NCBI RefSeq assembly: GCF_021556475.1
Contig: NZ_JAKGBZ010000012.1
Coordinates: 38,944 to 102,943 of the forward strand
Direction of reading: 5' to 3'
Origin: Acidiphilium iwatense
GTDB taxonomy: Bacteria; Pseudomonadota; Alphaproteobacteria; Acetobacterales; Acetobacteraceae
Length of the DNA: 64,000 bases
Part shown: piece after piece, positions 1 to 8,088 of the stretch
Numbering within the stretch: position 1 is the first letter of the stretch
How the letters are laid out: every line of letters starts with the position of its first letter
Made by a program: the position numbers and the translations under genes
Notes under the pieces: generated by a model
The model's input: only the letters and a program-made list of their open reading frames with translations
Database searches by the model: none
What the model was told of the DNA's origin: nothing

Positions 1-558
1 CGCCGTGGCGATCGCCTGCAAGCCGGCCACGCCGGCGCCGACGACGAAGACGCGCGCGGGCGGCACCGTGCCGGCGGCTGTCATCATCATCGCGAAGCCG
101 CGCGGGAAGGCTTCCGCCGCCTCGATCACCGCGCGATAGCCGGCGAGATTCGCCTGGCTGGACAGAACGTCCATCGACTGGGCGCGGGTGATCCGCGGCA
201 ACAGCTCCATCGAACACGCATCGATCCCGGCCTTGGCGAGATCGGCCACCAGATCGGGGTTGGCGAGCGGCGCCAGCGTGCCGACCAGCAGGGCGCCGCG
301 CGGGATGGCGGCGATGGTCGCCGGATCCGGCGGCTGGACGGTGAACACCACGCCCGCGCCGGCGAGTGCGGTGGCGGCATCGGGCGCGATTTCGGCGCCG
401 GCTTCGCGGAACGCCGCATCGGCGATCGCGGCCGCCTCGCCCGCGCCGGACTCGACAGCCACGGTGAGGCCGAGCGCTGTGAGTTTTTTCACCGAATCGG
501 GCACCGCGGCAACCCTGGTTTCGCCCGGCAGACGCTCCTTCAACACGGCTAGACGCAT
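1..558 (-). CDS. pntA: NAD(P) transhydrogenase subunit alpha, N-terminal part (partial)
   Basis: This is the first 186 codons of the NAD(H)-binding alpha subunit of the proton-translocating transhydrogenase, which moves hydride between NADH and NADP+ at the inner membrane. Translation begins MRLAVLKERLPGETRVAAVP, the usual family start, with the conserved VPDSVKKL segment. A glycine-rich nucleotide-binding stretch (VFVVGAGVAGLQAIATA) lies just before the window edge. The ATG at 556-558 matches the family start. The gene runs off the left edge, so the rest and pntB are not visible. It is divergent from clpP across about 380 bp of structured intergenic DNA. Confidence 0.9.
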   Translation of the reverse strand, partial: MRLAVLKERLPGETRVAAVPDSVKKLTALGLTVAVESGAGEAAAIADAAFREAGAEIAPDAATALAGAGVVFTVQPPDPATIAAIPRGALLVGTLAPLANPDLVADLAKAGIDACSMELLPRITRAQSMDVLSSQANLAGYRAVIEAAEAFPRGFAMMMTAAGTVPPARVFVVGAGVAGLQAIATA

Positions 559-727
559 CCTATCGTATCCCTTCCCTTCGAACCTTGCGGCGGACGGATG
601 TATCGCCATCCGCTCGATGTGTCGAATATTGTGGCGTCCCCCTTCCGCACGACATAAAATGCCATGCTCCGGTGGTATACAAAGTTATCTCGCACCATGA
701 GCGGGGCGCGGTGTCAAGACGGTATCG

Positions 728-874
728 CGCGCAGGGCTGGTGTGGCGGAGTTGCGCAAGGTTCCGGCGATCCGAAGGATCGCGGGAAACGCAACGGAGGT
801 GGCAGCGCGCAAACCGGAAGGATACCAGCGGCCCGACAAAGATTGAACGAATCAGTTATTCAGGCCGCTGGTAT
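728..874 (+). other. Structured intergenic region upstream of clpP: nested hairpin plus 12-bp inverted repeat
   Basis: The 380 bp between pntA and clpP hold two structures. In the first, GTTGCG (about 751-756) pairs with CGCAAC (about 788-793) and encloses a second stem ending in GCGATCC-GAA-GGATCGC. In the second, ATACCAGCGGCC (822-833) is exactly complementary to GGCCGCTGGTAT (863-874) with a 29-nt spacer. The region could be an mRNA leader of clpP, a small RNA or a small palindromic repeat. I matched it to no riboswitch class I know. The structures are visible; function is unknown. Confidence 0.5.
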
Positions 875-940
875 AAAAGCTCGTCTCGACAGCGCGCGAC
901 GCATCCACCACAATGGGCGGAACATTTCATGGAGCGACGC

Positions 941-1594
941 ATGATACGCGATGACCGGAACTGGACCGAAGCGCGCGACGATGAGGAAGAACCGGAGACG
1001 GAAACGCCGGAGACCGCGAAGCAGGAGCCGAAGGCGCCGGCCAGCGAGCTGGAGAACCGACTGTTCAAGCAGCGCAAGGTGCTGATTTTCGGCGAAATCA
1101 ACGACCGGGTGGCGCGCGCGGTGACCGGCCAGCTGCTCGCCTTATCGGGTGCCGACGATGCGCCGATCGACGTATTCGTCAATTCGCCGGGCGGGCATGT
1201 CGAGAGCGGTGATACGATCCACGACGTGATCCGCTTCGTCGATGCGACCTCGCCGGTGCGGATGATCGGCACCGGCTGGGTGGCGAGCGCGGGGGCGCTG
1301 ATTTTCCTGGCGGGCCACAAGGATCGGCGGTTCTGCCTGCCGAATACGCGGTTTCTGCTGCACCAGCCGATGGGCGGGGTGCGCGGGCCTGCCACCGATA
1401 TCGATATCGAGGCTCGGGAAATCATCAAGATGCGCGAGCGGATCAACCGGATCATCGCGCGCGAGACCGGCCAGAGCTATGAGCGGGTCGAGCGCGATAC
1501 CGACCGCAACTACTGGATGAGTGCCGACGAGGCGATCACCTACGGCATGGTGGCGAAAGTGGTCACCAGCGCGACGGCGCTCGACGCGGGCTGA
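941..1594 (+). CDS. clpP: ClpP-family serine protease (Clp protease proteolytic subunit)
   Basis: This 217-residue ClpP/crotonase-fold peptidase would form the barrel that degrades unfolded substrates, normally with a Clp ATPase. The nucleophile motif VASAGA (Ser about 116) and the catalytic histidine in LLHQPMGG (about 141) are present. The NSPGG segment around 81-85 is the usual oxyanion strand. About 35 acidic, low-complexity residues precede the core and are not typical of canonical ClpP. I prefer the ATG at 941, which has GGAG six bases upstream; an in-frame ATG at 929 is possible. It stands alone, without clpX or tig, so it is probably a ClpP paralogue. Its last 110 bp recur at 3781-3892. 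Confidence 0.82.
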   Translation: MIRDDRNWTEARDDEEEPETETPETAKQEPKAPASELENRLFKQRKVLIFGEINDRVARAVTGQLLALSGADDAPIDVFVNSPGGHVESGDTIHDVIRFVDATSPVRMIGTGWVASAGALIFLAGHKDRRFCLPNTRFLLHQPMGGVRGPATDIDIEAREIIKMRERINRIIARETGQSYERVERDTDRNYWMSADEAITYGMVAKVVTSATALDAG

Positions 1595-1598
1595 GCGC
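1489..1598 (+). repeat. Direct repeat copy A: clpP 3' end
   Basis: This 110-bp segment covers the last codons of clpP. It is repeated in the same orientation at 3781-3892 with scattered substitutions and a 2-bp insertion. The two copies bracket the cytochrome b561 / sigma / anti-sigma cassette. Confidence 0.85.
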
Positions 1599-1762
1599 GG
1601 GATTCACGGCGAAAACATAACAGGACATCAGCCGCGACCGGCCGGTTTTCGGCGTGCCGGTCGCCGGGCGGAATAATCCGGGCAATGCGGCGTCAAAGTC
1701 AGGGACGGTGATGCGTCAACCTGACCTGCTGCGCACGCATCATGAATTGGCCGGGGGATATC

Positions 1763-2443
1763 ATGCCACGCTACACGCTTGTGGCGATCATCCTGCACTG
1801 GATCATCGCATTCGACATCATACTGCTCGTTGTCCTGGGCGTCGTCATGGTTCAGCTCCCGATGTCGCTCGAGACCAGATTCGCTCTGTTCCAGCTTCAC
1901 AAATCGATCGGGATCACCGTTCTGTTTCTGGTATTGCTGCGGATTGCCTGGCGCATCTTTCATCCGGCACCGCCTTTGCCGGCGCGAATCCCGCGCGCGC
2001 AACGGCTCGCGGCGCATGGTATGCATTACCTGCTTTACGCGCTGATGTTCTGGATTCCCCTGACCGGCTGGCTGGTGCTTTCGGTCTCCAGCCTGAAATT
2101 GCCGTTCCGGCTCTACGGCATCGTCGATTGGCCGGACCTGCCCGTGTTCGGCCTGCTGAAGCGCGGGCATGCGGCGGAAAGCGCAGTGGCGGTTCTCCAC
2201 GTCTATGGCGCATGGATCATCGTCGCCGCCGTGGGACTTCACGTGCTTGCGGCGCTTCGCCATCAATTCGTCGAGCGCGACGAGGTCTTGCAGCGGATGC
2301 TGCCGGCATGGCCCGTGCTGAAACGGACGACGGATCGCCCGGCCGTGCCGGAGCCCGATGCGGCGGCATCGATTGATCCCCGGTGCCATAGAGAGTTCGG
2401 CAAGCCACCTTCCGACGGAAGCGCCCATGCAAAACGGCAATGA
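1763..2443 (+). CDS. Cytochrome b561 family protein
   Basis: This is a four-helix di-haem membrane protein of the bacterial cytochrome b561 family (CybB-like, about 226 residues), which passes electrons between the quinone pool and a periplasmic partner. Histidines fall where haem ligands are expected: LHW near residue 12 in helix 1, QLHKSIG before helix 2, HGMHYLLYA in helix 3 and GLHVLAALRH in helix 4. The ATG at 1763 (MPRYTLV) has a GGGGG tract five to six bases upstream; an ATG at 1742 is in frame. The tail overlaps the sigma-factor start by 17 bp, so the genes are probably cotranscribed. A redox membrane protein beside a sigma/anti-sigma pair suggests a redox-stress unit (inference). Confidence 0.88.
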   Translation: MPRYTLVAIILHWIIAFDIILLVVLGVVMVQLPMSLETRFALFQLHKSIGITVLFLVLLRIAWRIFHPAPPLPARIPRAQRLAAHGMHYLLYALMFWIPLTGWLVLSVSSLKLPFRLYGIVDWPDLPVFGLLKRGHAAESAVAVLHVYGAWIIVAAVGLHVLAALRHQFVERDEVLQRMLPAWPVLKRTTDRPAVPEPDAAASIDPRCHREFGKPPSDGSAHAKRQ

Positions 2444-2975
2444 TCCAGACGATTCCGCAGCCTGCCGCGACGGGCTTCGCGATCTGGAAGCCTGCATTCC
2501 CGCGTTGCGGCGCTATGCGCGCCTGCTGCTCAAAAGCCAGCAGGATGCCGACGACCTGGTGCATGACAGCCTGGTTCTGGCACTCGGCCGGCTTCACACG
2601 CTGCAGGAGGAATCGCGGATGCGCCCCTGGCTGTTCGCCATTATCCATAACCTGTTCGTCAGCCGAATGAGGCGGCGGCAGCGACAGGGCGAGACGGTTC
2701 CCCTCGAGCTGATCGATGAGGAGAAAATGAGCATCACGGCGGTTCAGGAAGAGGGGTTGCGGCAACGCGACGTCTTGCGGGAGCTGGAGAAGCTGCCCGA
2801 AGATCAGCGGCTGGTGATCGTTCTGGTCAGCGTGGAGGAACTTTCCTACGCCGAGGTCGGACAGGTGCTCGGCATTCCGATCGGTACGGTGATGTCGCGA
2901 CTGTCGCGGGGACGGGAGCGGCTCAGACAGGCGATGAACGGCGAGGAGCGCCCCACGCTTCGGAGAGTGAAATGA
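2427..2975 (+). CDS. ECF-type RNA polymerase sigma factor
   Basis: This 182-residue extracytoplasmic-function sigma factor has a region-2 domain (about residues 20-95, with DADDLVHDSLVLAL and the -10-binding helix) and a region-4 domain (about 120-170). Region 4 includes the LPEDQRLVIVLV lead-in and the helix-turn-helix SYAEVGQVLGIPIGTVMSRL. Region 3 is absent, as expected for ECF factors. The ATG at 2427 lies inside the end of the cytochrome gene with GGAA upstream. Its stop overlaps the anti-sigma start (ATGA), the usual arrangement for a sigma and its antagonist. Target promoters cannot be predicted from this window. Confidence 0.93.
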   Translation: MQNGNDPDDSAACRDGLRDLEACIPALRRYARLLLKSQQDADDLVHDSLVLALGRLHTLQEESRMRPWLFAIIHNLFVSRMRRRQRQGETVPLELIDEEKMSITAVQEEGLRQRDVLRELEKLPEDQRLVIVLVSVEELSYAEVGQVLGIPIGTVMSRLSRGRERLRQAMNGEERPTLRRVK

Positions 2976-3757
2976 ACGAGATCGAACGCGCGATCACTGA
3001 AGATGAGCTCCATGCCTTCGTGGACGGCCAACTGGACTCGGCGCGGCGCCCTGCGCTCGAGCGCCATCTCGAGCAGGACCAATCGGCCGCGAAGCGGGTT
3101 GCCGCATACAAGATGCAGCGCGCCGCCTTGCGCGCGGCCCTGGCCGATCATTTGGCCGAACCGATACCGCCGCTGCTCGATCCGCGCAGATTGATGAAGC
3201 TGCGCGAGGCCCGGCGCCGTATCGCTTGGCAGATGGCCGCCGCGATCCTTTTCGCGTTTCTGGCCGGAAGCGGCGCGGGCTGGCTGGTGCGCGGGCGATT
3301 GCCAGATGGTTCGCCGGCGGGCATCCCCGCTTTGGCGCAGGAGGCGCTGATCATTCACGCGGTCTACGCCACGGATCGCGGTCCGCCAGCCGAATCCGGC
3401 GCGGCACGGCAAAACGCGATCTACCAATGGCTGTCGAGCGAGCTGAAGCATCCGCTCATCATGGTGAATTTGACCGCCATCGGCTATCGTTTCGTCGGCG
3501 GCAGGCTGGCCGCGACCGACCATGGACCGGCCGCGATGCTGCTCTACGAGGACGCCGGCGGCACCAGGCTCACCGTCTTCGTTCGGCCGATGCCCGACCG
3601 GAAACGGGATACCAGGACCGTCCATGTCGGGGCAGGCGATGTCGACGGATATGCGTGGATCTGCGACGGGCTGGGATATGCCGTGCTCGCCACGGCACCA
3701 ACGAAGGATCTTCACGATATCGCGGTCATGGTGCGCCACCAGGTGGACCCGACCTGA
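2972..3757 (+). CDS. Transmembrane anti-sigma factor
   Basis: This 261-residue single-pass membrane protein follows the ECF gene with a 4-bp overlap. The N-terminal 55 residues (ELHAFVDGQLDSARRPALERHL) resemble the anti-sigma domain that holds ECF factors inactive. The usual HxxxCxxC zinc motif is missing, so it is a non-zinc type. A helix around residues 85-105 (AAAILFAFLAGSGAGWLV) spans the membrane and leaves a periplasmic domain of about 150 residues. That domain probably senses the signal that releases the sigma factor. The role is inferred from gene order and N-terminal similarity; the signal is unknown. Confidence 0.85.
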   Translation: MNEIERAITEDELHAFVDGQLDSARRPALERHLEQDQSAAKRVAAYKMQRAALRAALADHLAEPIPPLLDPRRLMKLREARRRIAWQMAAAILFAFLAGSGAGWLVRGRLPDGSPAGIPALAQEALIIHAVYATDRGPPAESGAARQNAIYQWLSSELKHPLIMVNLTAIGYRFVGGRLAATDHGPAAMLLYEDAGGTRLTVFVRPMPDRKRDTRTVHVGAGDVDGYAWICDGLGYAVLATAPTKDLHDIAVMVRHQVDPT

Positions 3758-3780
3758 GAGTCAGCCAAGCCACGCATGCC

Positions 3781-3892
3781 CGAGCACGACACCGACCGCA
3801 ACTACTGGATGGGCGCGGACGAGGCGATCGCGCCTACGGCATGGTCGCGAAAGTGGTCACCAGCGCGAAGGCGCTCGACGCGGGCTGAGCGC
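3781..3892 (+). pseudogene. clpP 3'-end remnant (direct repeat copy B)
   Basis: The DNA reads DTDRNYWMGADEAI in one frame, then continues as the clpP C-terminus (YGMVAKVVTSAKALDAG, stop) in another because of a 2-bp insertion near 3829-3832. It is nearly identical to 1489-1598. No upstream part of a second clpP remains. It is either the stub of a second, deleted clpP or a duplication created when the b561-sigma-anti-sigma cassette arrived. Confidence 0.85.
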
Positions 3893-3912
3893 CCGCCCGC
3901 CGGGCCGGCTGG

Positions 3913-6222
3913 TCAGGCGGCGCGAACCCGGCCGCCGCTGCCGTCCAGCTTGAAGACGCGCACCGGGATGGATTTCGCGGCGGGAACCTTGCTGCCTTCC
4001 GCGTGATGCCACAGGGGGATCAGCGCGTTTGCCTCGGGGTAGTAGGCGCCGACGCAGCCATCGGGAATGTCGTAAGCGGTGACGCGAAAGCCGGTCATTT
4101 CGCGGGTCCGGTCGTCGGCGACGGTGGCGAGGCCGACGGTTTCGCCGTCCACCAGGTCGAGCCGCGCGATGTCGTTGCCGTTCATCAGCACCACCATGCG
4201 GGTGCCCTTGATGCCGCGAAACCGGTCGTTATAGCCGTAGATCGTGGTGTTAAACTGATCGTTGCTGCGCATCGTCATCATCATCAGCACGTCGGTGCCT
4301 TTTTCGGGCATGTCCGGGTCTTCGGCGAGACTTTGCGGGTCGATGAAATGGGCGCGCTTGGTGTCGGTGTTCCAGATGCGCTGGCGTGCCGGGATGGCGC
4401 GGTAAAATCCGCCGGGCTCCCACATCCGGGTTTCCATGTTCTCGAAATCGGGATAGATCGCGCTGATTTCGGTGCGGATCAGCGCGTAGTCGCCGACCCA
4501 GGCGTCCCAGTCGATGCGCGGGTTGGGATCGAGCGCCGCCTTGGCGATTTCGGCGACGATTTTCGGCTCCGACAACAGATGCGCGCTGGCCGGCGGGCGC
4601 ACGCCGCGCGAGCCGTGGACGCAGGCGGTGCTGTCTTCGACCGAGACCGCCTGATCGCCGGTGGCCTGGCGGTCTTTTTCGATCCGGCCGAGACAGGGCA
4701 GGAGATAGGAAATCTCGCCATGAACCAGATGGCTGCGGTTCAGCTTGGTGGCGACGTTCACCGTGAGGCGCATCCCGCTCCAGGCGGCTTCCATCGCCTC
4801 GCGCTCGGGCACCGCGCGCACGAAATTGCCGCCGAGCATCAGGAAAGCCTTGATTTTTCCGGCGATGATCGCTTCGCAGGCTTCGACTGTGTTCAGGCCG
4901 GCGTTGCGCGGCGGCTCGAAGCCGTAGCGTTCGGCGTATTTGTCGAGCGGGACCAGTTCGGGTTTTTCGCTGATGCCCATGGTGCGCTGGCCCTGCACGT
5001 TGGAATGGCCGCGCACCGGGCAGATGCCCGCGCCGATTTTGCCGATATTGCCGCGCAGGAGCAGAAGATTGACGAGCATCTGGACGCCTTCGACGCCTTC
5101 GCGATGCTGGGTGATCCCCATGCCGTAGACCACCATGGTTTTCTGCGCGCGGCCATAGACGGCGGCGGTCGCTTCCATCGCGTTGCGCGACAGGCCGGAC
5201 CTCGCCTCCAGGGTTTGCCAGGAGATTTTGCGTGCCGCTTCGGCGAAAGCGTCGAACCCATCGGTCTGTTCGGCGATGAACCCGTGATCGAGGAGCCCGA
5301 CGCGGCCGGAATTGCGCGCCGCGTCGTCGGCGGCGATCAGCGCCTTTGAAATTCCCATGACCGCCGCGATATCGCCGCCGAGCCTGACCTGATGGTATTG
5401 CGTGCTGATCGGGGTGGGCGAGGTCACTAACATCTCGGTCGGCGATTGCGGGTTGGTGAAGCTCAGCAGCCCCGGCTCGCGGATCGGGTTGAAGGTGATG
5501 ATCGGCACGCCGCGGCGATGCGCATCCTGCAGCGGATGCAGGGCGCGCGGCGAGTTCGAGCCGGGATTCTGCCCGAAGAAGATGATGCAGTCGGTTTTTT
5601 CCATGTCCTCGAGCGTGGTGGTGCCGACCGGAACGCCGATGCTCTGCGTCAGCCCGACCGACGTGCTTTCGTGGCACATGTTGGAACTGTCGGGCAGGTT
5701 GTTGGTGCCGTAAAGCCTTGCCGCGAGCGCGTAGATGAAGGAGGTTTCGAGCGAGGCCCGGCCGGAAGAATACCAGACCGTTTCGTCCGGCTGCATCGCG
5801 CGCAATTCGCGGCCGATTTCCTCGAAGGCCGATTGCCAGGACACCGGAAGATATTTGTCGGTCGCCGCATCCCATCGCATCGGCTGGGTCAGTCGGCCCT
5901 GCTGCTCCAGATCGTAATCGGACCAGCGGCGCAATGCGTCCACCGTATGCTTGGCAAAAAACTCGGGCGTGGTGCGCCGGCTGGTGATTTCCCACGCGGT
6001 CGCCTTGGCGCCGTTTTCACAATATTCGAAGGCATGGGGCTTGGCCGGTTTCGGCCAGGCGCAACTGACGCACGCGAAGCCATCCGGCTTGTTCTGCGCC
6101 ATCAGGATTTTCGCGCCGTCGAGCGGGATGCGCTCGCGCAGCAGGATCTCGGCGAGCGATTTCATCGAGCCCCAACCGCCGGCGGGCGAGGTGTAGCGTA
6201 TGATTCTCGGCTTGCGTTTCAT
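3913..6222 (-). CDS. FdhF/YdeP-family molybdopterin oxidoreductase
   Basis: This 769-residue molybdopterin enzyme is of the formate-dehydrogenase-alpha-like (YdeP) subgroup, close to the length of E. coli YdeP, which is linked to acid resistance. The N-terminal CVSCAWP...YCENG segment carries the reduced cysteine set of this subgroup rather than the full [4Fe-4S] ferredoxin-like motif. SNMCHESTS and FGQNPGSNSPR lie in the cofactor domain, with the C-terminal dinucleotide-binding domain at about 640-760. The ATG at 6222 has AGGAGA eight bases upstream. It is monocistronic and convergent with the clpP remnant. Substrate is unknown; the acid-resistance link is by family only. Confidence 0.88.
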   Translation of the reverse strand: MKRKPRIIRYTSPAGGWGSMKSLAEILLRERIPLDGAKILMAQNKPDGFACVSCAWPKPAKPHAFEYCENGAKATAWEITSRRTTPEFFAKHTVDALRRWSDYDLEQQGRLTQPMRWDAATDKYLPVSWQSAFEEIGRELRAMQPDETVWYSSGRASLETSFIYALAARLYGTNNLPDSSNMCHESTSVGLTQSIGVPVGTTTLEDMEKTDCIIFFGQNPGSNSPRALHPLQDAHRRGVPIITFNPIREPGLLSFTNPQSPTEMLVTSPTPISTQYHQVRLGGDIAAVMGISKALIAADDAARNSGRVGLLDHGFIAEQTDGFDAFAEAARKISWQTLEARSGLSRNAMEATAAVYGRAQKTMVVYGMGITQHREGVEGVQMLVNLLLLRGNIGKIGAGICPVRGHSNVQGQRTMGISEKPELVPLDKYAERYGFEPPRNAGLNTVEACEAIIAGKIKAFLMLGGNFVRAVPEREAMEAAWSGMRLTVNVATKLNRSHLVHGEISYLLPCLGRIEKDRQATGDQAVSVEDSTACVHGSRGVRPPASAHLLSEPKIVAEIAKAALDPNPRIDWDAWVGDYALIRTEISAIYPDFENMETRMWEPGGFYRAIPARQRIWNTDTKRAHFIDPQSLAEDPDMPEKGTDVLMMMTMRSNDQFNTTIYGYNDRFRGIKGTRMVVLMNGNDIARLDLVDGETVGLATVADDRTREMTGFRVTAYDIPDGCVGAYYPEANALIPLWHHAEGSKVPAAKSIPVRVFKLDGSGGRVRAA

Positions 6223-6390
6223 CCCAGATGTCTCCTGCGCAATGGTATAGATGCTATCTTGGGTGAATGGTGCGGGATAGTCACGATCATAACCATAGTT
6301 TCATCTGCGGGAGCATCGAAATTCGGCTGCCGGCGACTGAGATAGGGTGAGTTGGCGGCAACCCCCAACGAACCAACGAAGGAAACGCAG

Positions 6391-6813
6391 ATGAGCAGCT
6401 TCGATCCCACCACGCCGCCGCGAACTGGCACGACGGCCGGCGACATGTCGCTGAGCGAAACGCCGAGCATGATCGCCGCCAGCAAGGTGAACGGCACCAA
6501 TGTCTATAACCAACTGGGCGACTCGATCGGCTCGATCTATGACCTGATGATCGACAAGCGCAGCGGCCGGGTGCAGTACGCAATCATGTCGTTCGGCGGT
6601 TTTCTCGGCCTGGGCGAGCATTATCACCCGTTGCCGTGGCAATTGCTGAAATACGACGAACGGCAAGGCGGCTACATCGTCAATCTCGACCGCGACCGGC
6701 TGGAGCGGGGCCCGGCCTATGCCACCAGCGCGACACCCGACTGGTCGAACGGAATCTATGGCCACGAAGTCGACCAATACTATGGGATTACGCCAGGAAC
6801 CGCGGATCGGTAG
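6391..6813 (+). CDS. PRC-barrel domain protein
   Basis: This 140-residue soluble protein has a PRC-barrel from about residue 30 (MIAASKVNGTNVYNQLGDSIGSIYDLMIDKRSGRVQYAIMSFGG), followed by the typical LPWQLLKYD strand. Such proteins occur in bacterial stress loci, and the barrel also occurs in RimM and photosynthetic reaction-centre H subunits. No partner enzyme is fused. The ATG at 6391 has GGAAA about six bases upstream. It starts a series of small stress-type genes and relics that runs to 9.3 kb. Biochemical role is unknown. Confidence 0.85.
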   Translation: MSSFDPTTPPRTGTTAGDMSLSETPSMIAASKVNGTNVYNQLGDSIGSIYDLMIDKRSGRVQYAIMSFGGFLGLGEHYHPLPWQLLKYDERQGGYIVNLDRDRLERGPAYATSATPDWSNGIYGHEVDQYYGITPGTADR

Positions 6814-6839
6814 GCGGCATTACTTCGGGAGCGCGGATT

Positions 6840-7148
6840 TCAGGAGCCGGATTTATTGTCCTTCCTGGTCCGCGCCGCCTGTTTCGCGCTTGCCTGACTC
6901 TCCGTCCTGGGGCGTGACGCAGCGGCTTTGCCGCCGGTTTTTCCGCCCTTGCGCGATGCGGCATGGCTTTCCGGCTTGCCGACGCCGGAGCCGCTTTTAT
7001 TGCCGCCCCCGCTTTCCTTGTTGACCGTGGCCCAGGCCCGGCGTTCCGCTTCCGGCGCGGCGACGCCACGACTTTCGTAGCTCTCCTCGATATGGTCGGC
7101 CTTGCGTTTCTGTTTGTCGGTATAGGCGGATTTGTCGCCGCGCGGCAT
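6840..7148 (-). CDS. Small basic 'plasmid stabilization'-type protein
   Basis: This is a 102-residue, very hydrophilic Lys/Arg/Gly-rich protein. The first 45 residues (MPRGDKSAYTDKQKRKADHI, then EESYESRGV and ERRAWATVNKESGGG) match a small family usually labelled plasmid stabilization protein, of no demonstrated function. The tail is a low-complexity KSGSG/KGGKTGGKAA stretch, probably disordered. The ATG at 7148 has a perfect AGGAGG upstream. It converges on the PRC-barrel gene. Members are often found near PRC-barrel, YciF and catalase genes, as here. Confidence 0.75.
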   Translation of the reverse strand: MPRGDKSAYTDKQKRKADHIEESYESRGVAAPEAERRAWATVNKESGGGNKSGSGVGKPESHAASRKGGKTGGKAAASRPRTESQASAKQAARTRKDNKSGS

Positions 7149-7326
7149 GGCATCCTCCTTGGATTGACTATCGCTTGATGATGGTCCGGGGCGGCGCGGA
7201 TTGCCTTTCATTCGTTTGTCCCGCCGATGAACAATGGGCAATTTGCCTGGAACGGCCTTGAGAATGCCCGCCGCCGCCCAGAGATTCCCAAACCCGTGAC
7301 CCCACGCCCTGACAAGGAGAATGACC

Positions 7327-7410
7327 ATGGCCATCGAGCGGCTCTGGAAAGCCAAACCGGACATCTTCAACGTCCAGCCCAACCATCACATGCTGGGACT
7401 AAACACCTAG
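7327..7410 (+). pseudogene. 5' stub of an unidentified gene
   Basis: An ATG at 7327 with AAGGAG upstream starts a 27-codon reading frame (MAIERLWKAKPDIFNVQPNH, then HMLGLNT and stop). The good ribosome-binding site and abrupt end just before PfpI homology suggest the start of a gene whose remainder was deleted. I do not recognise the peptide. A genuine tiny gene is less likely. Confidence 0.35.
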
Positions 7411-7423
7411 CCGATGCGAAACC

Positions 7424-7963
7424 CAGGAGTTCGACGCGCTGATGCTGCCGGGCGGTGTCGCCAATCCCGATCAGTTGCGCACGCTGTCGAAGGCGGTCGC
7501 GTTCGTCGAGCATTTCGCGAAGCAGAGAAAGCCGATCGCGGTGGTTTGCCATGGTCCGTGGACATTGATCGAGGCCGACGCGGTGCGTGGCCGCACCATG
7601 ACCTCCTGGCCGTCGCTGCAGACCGATCTGCGCAATGCCGGCGCCCATTGGGTCGATCAGGCTACGGTATGCACACATCTCTTTGCGGCAAAGAATCAAC
7701 CCGAAAAAATTTCGCCGAAGCCAGATTAAAGTACATGATCTGAAGTGCTCATAATAGAGAACACATAACGGGATCAAATCGGAATATCGGTTACAATCCG
7801 TTGATTTACATACATTTTATGAAATGTGTGAATCCCGTAGGTCGATCAGGAGGTGGTGACCGACGGCAACATGGTGTCGTCGCGCAAGCCGGACGATCTG
7901 CCGGCTTTCAACAAAGCCTTCATCGCCCTTCTGGAACAGTCGGGCGCGCGGCATGCGACTTGA
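7424..7963 (+). pseudogene. PfpI/DJ-1-family protein pseudogene, split by an insertion
   Basis: Two blocks of one PfpI-type glutamine-amidotransferase-like gene are visible. Block 1 (7424-7661) reads FDALMLPGGVANPDQLRTL...VVCHGPWTLIEADAVRGR...AHWVDQ, with the nucleophile elbow VVCHGP intact. Block 2 (7841-7963) reads [20 protein letters not shown]...ARHAT and stop. Between them lies a 179-bp insertion bounded by 10-bp direct repeats. The first 60-70 codons of the family are missing upstream. The gene cannot give a full protein. Confidence 0.85.
7662..7840. mobile_element. 179-bp MITE-like insertion with terminal inverted repeats
   Basis: The left end CTACGGTATGCACACATCTC (7662-7681) and the reverse complement of the right end, CTACGGGATTCACACATTTC (7840-7821), match at 17 of 20 positions. 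The element is flanked by the 10-bp direct repeat GTCGATCAGG (7652-7661 and 7841-7850). The interior is AT-richer than its surroundings and has no credible reading frame. It interrupts the PfpI gene exactly at the repeat. This is what a non-autonomous element mobilised by an unlinked transposase looks like; the parent IS is not in this window. Confidence 0.8.
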
Positions 7964-8088
7964 GCGCGGTTGGAACAAAGGCCTGAAATCCATGAGATTT
8001 TCCGTTTTTATTGTCGAAGCCAAATGTTTCCGAAGCCTCGACTTGAAACGACTCTCCACGATGTCACCCGCCGCATAGGTATTTCCGT

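Noticed and set aside
738..815. A tRNA-like opening (GGTGTGGCGGAGTTGCG...GGTTCCGGCGATCC) upstream of clpP
   Set aside because: No acceptor stem, anticodon arm or T-loop consensus can be folded; the strong nested hairpin is of another type.
728..815. Cobalamin, TPP, FMN, Moco, glycine or cyclic-di-GMP riboswitch before clpP
   Set aside because: None of the conserved boxes of these classes (for example the B12 box GCCACTG) is present.
4003..5349. A 448-codon open frame opposite the YdeP-like gene
   Set aside because: It is an antisense by-product of high GC third positions. The protein is Asp/His/Gly-rich without any family, and the minus strand encodes a clear full-length enzyme.
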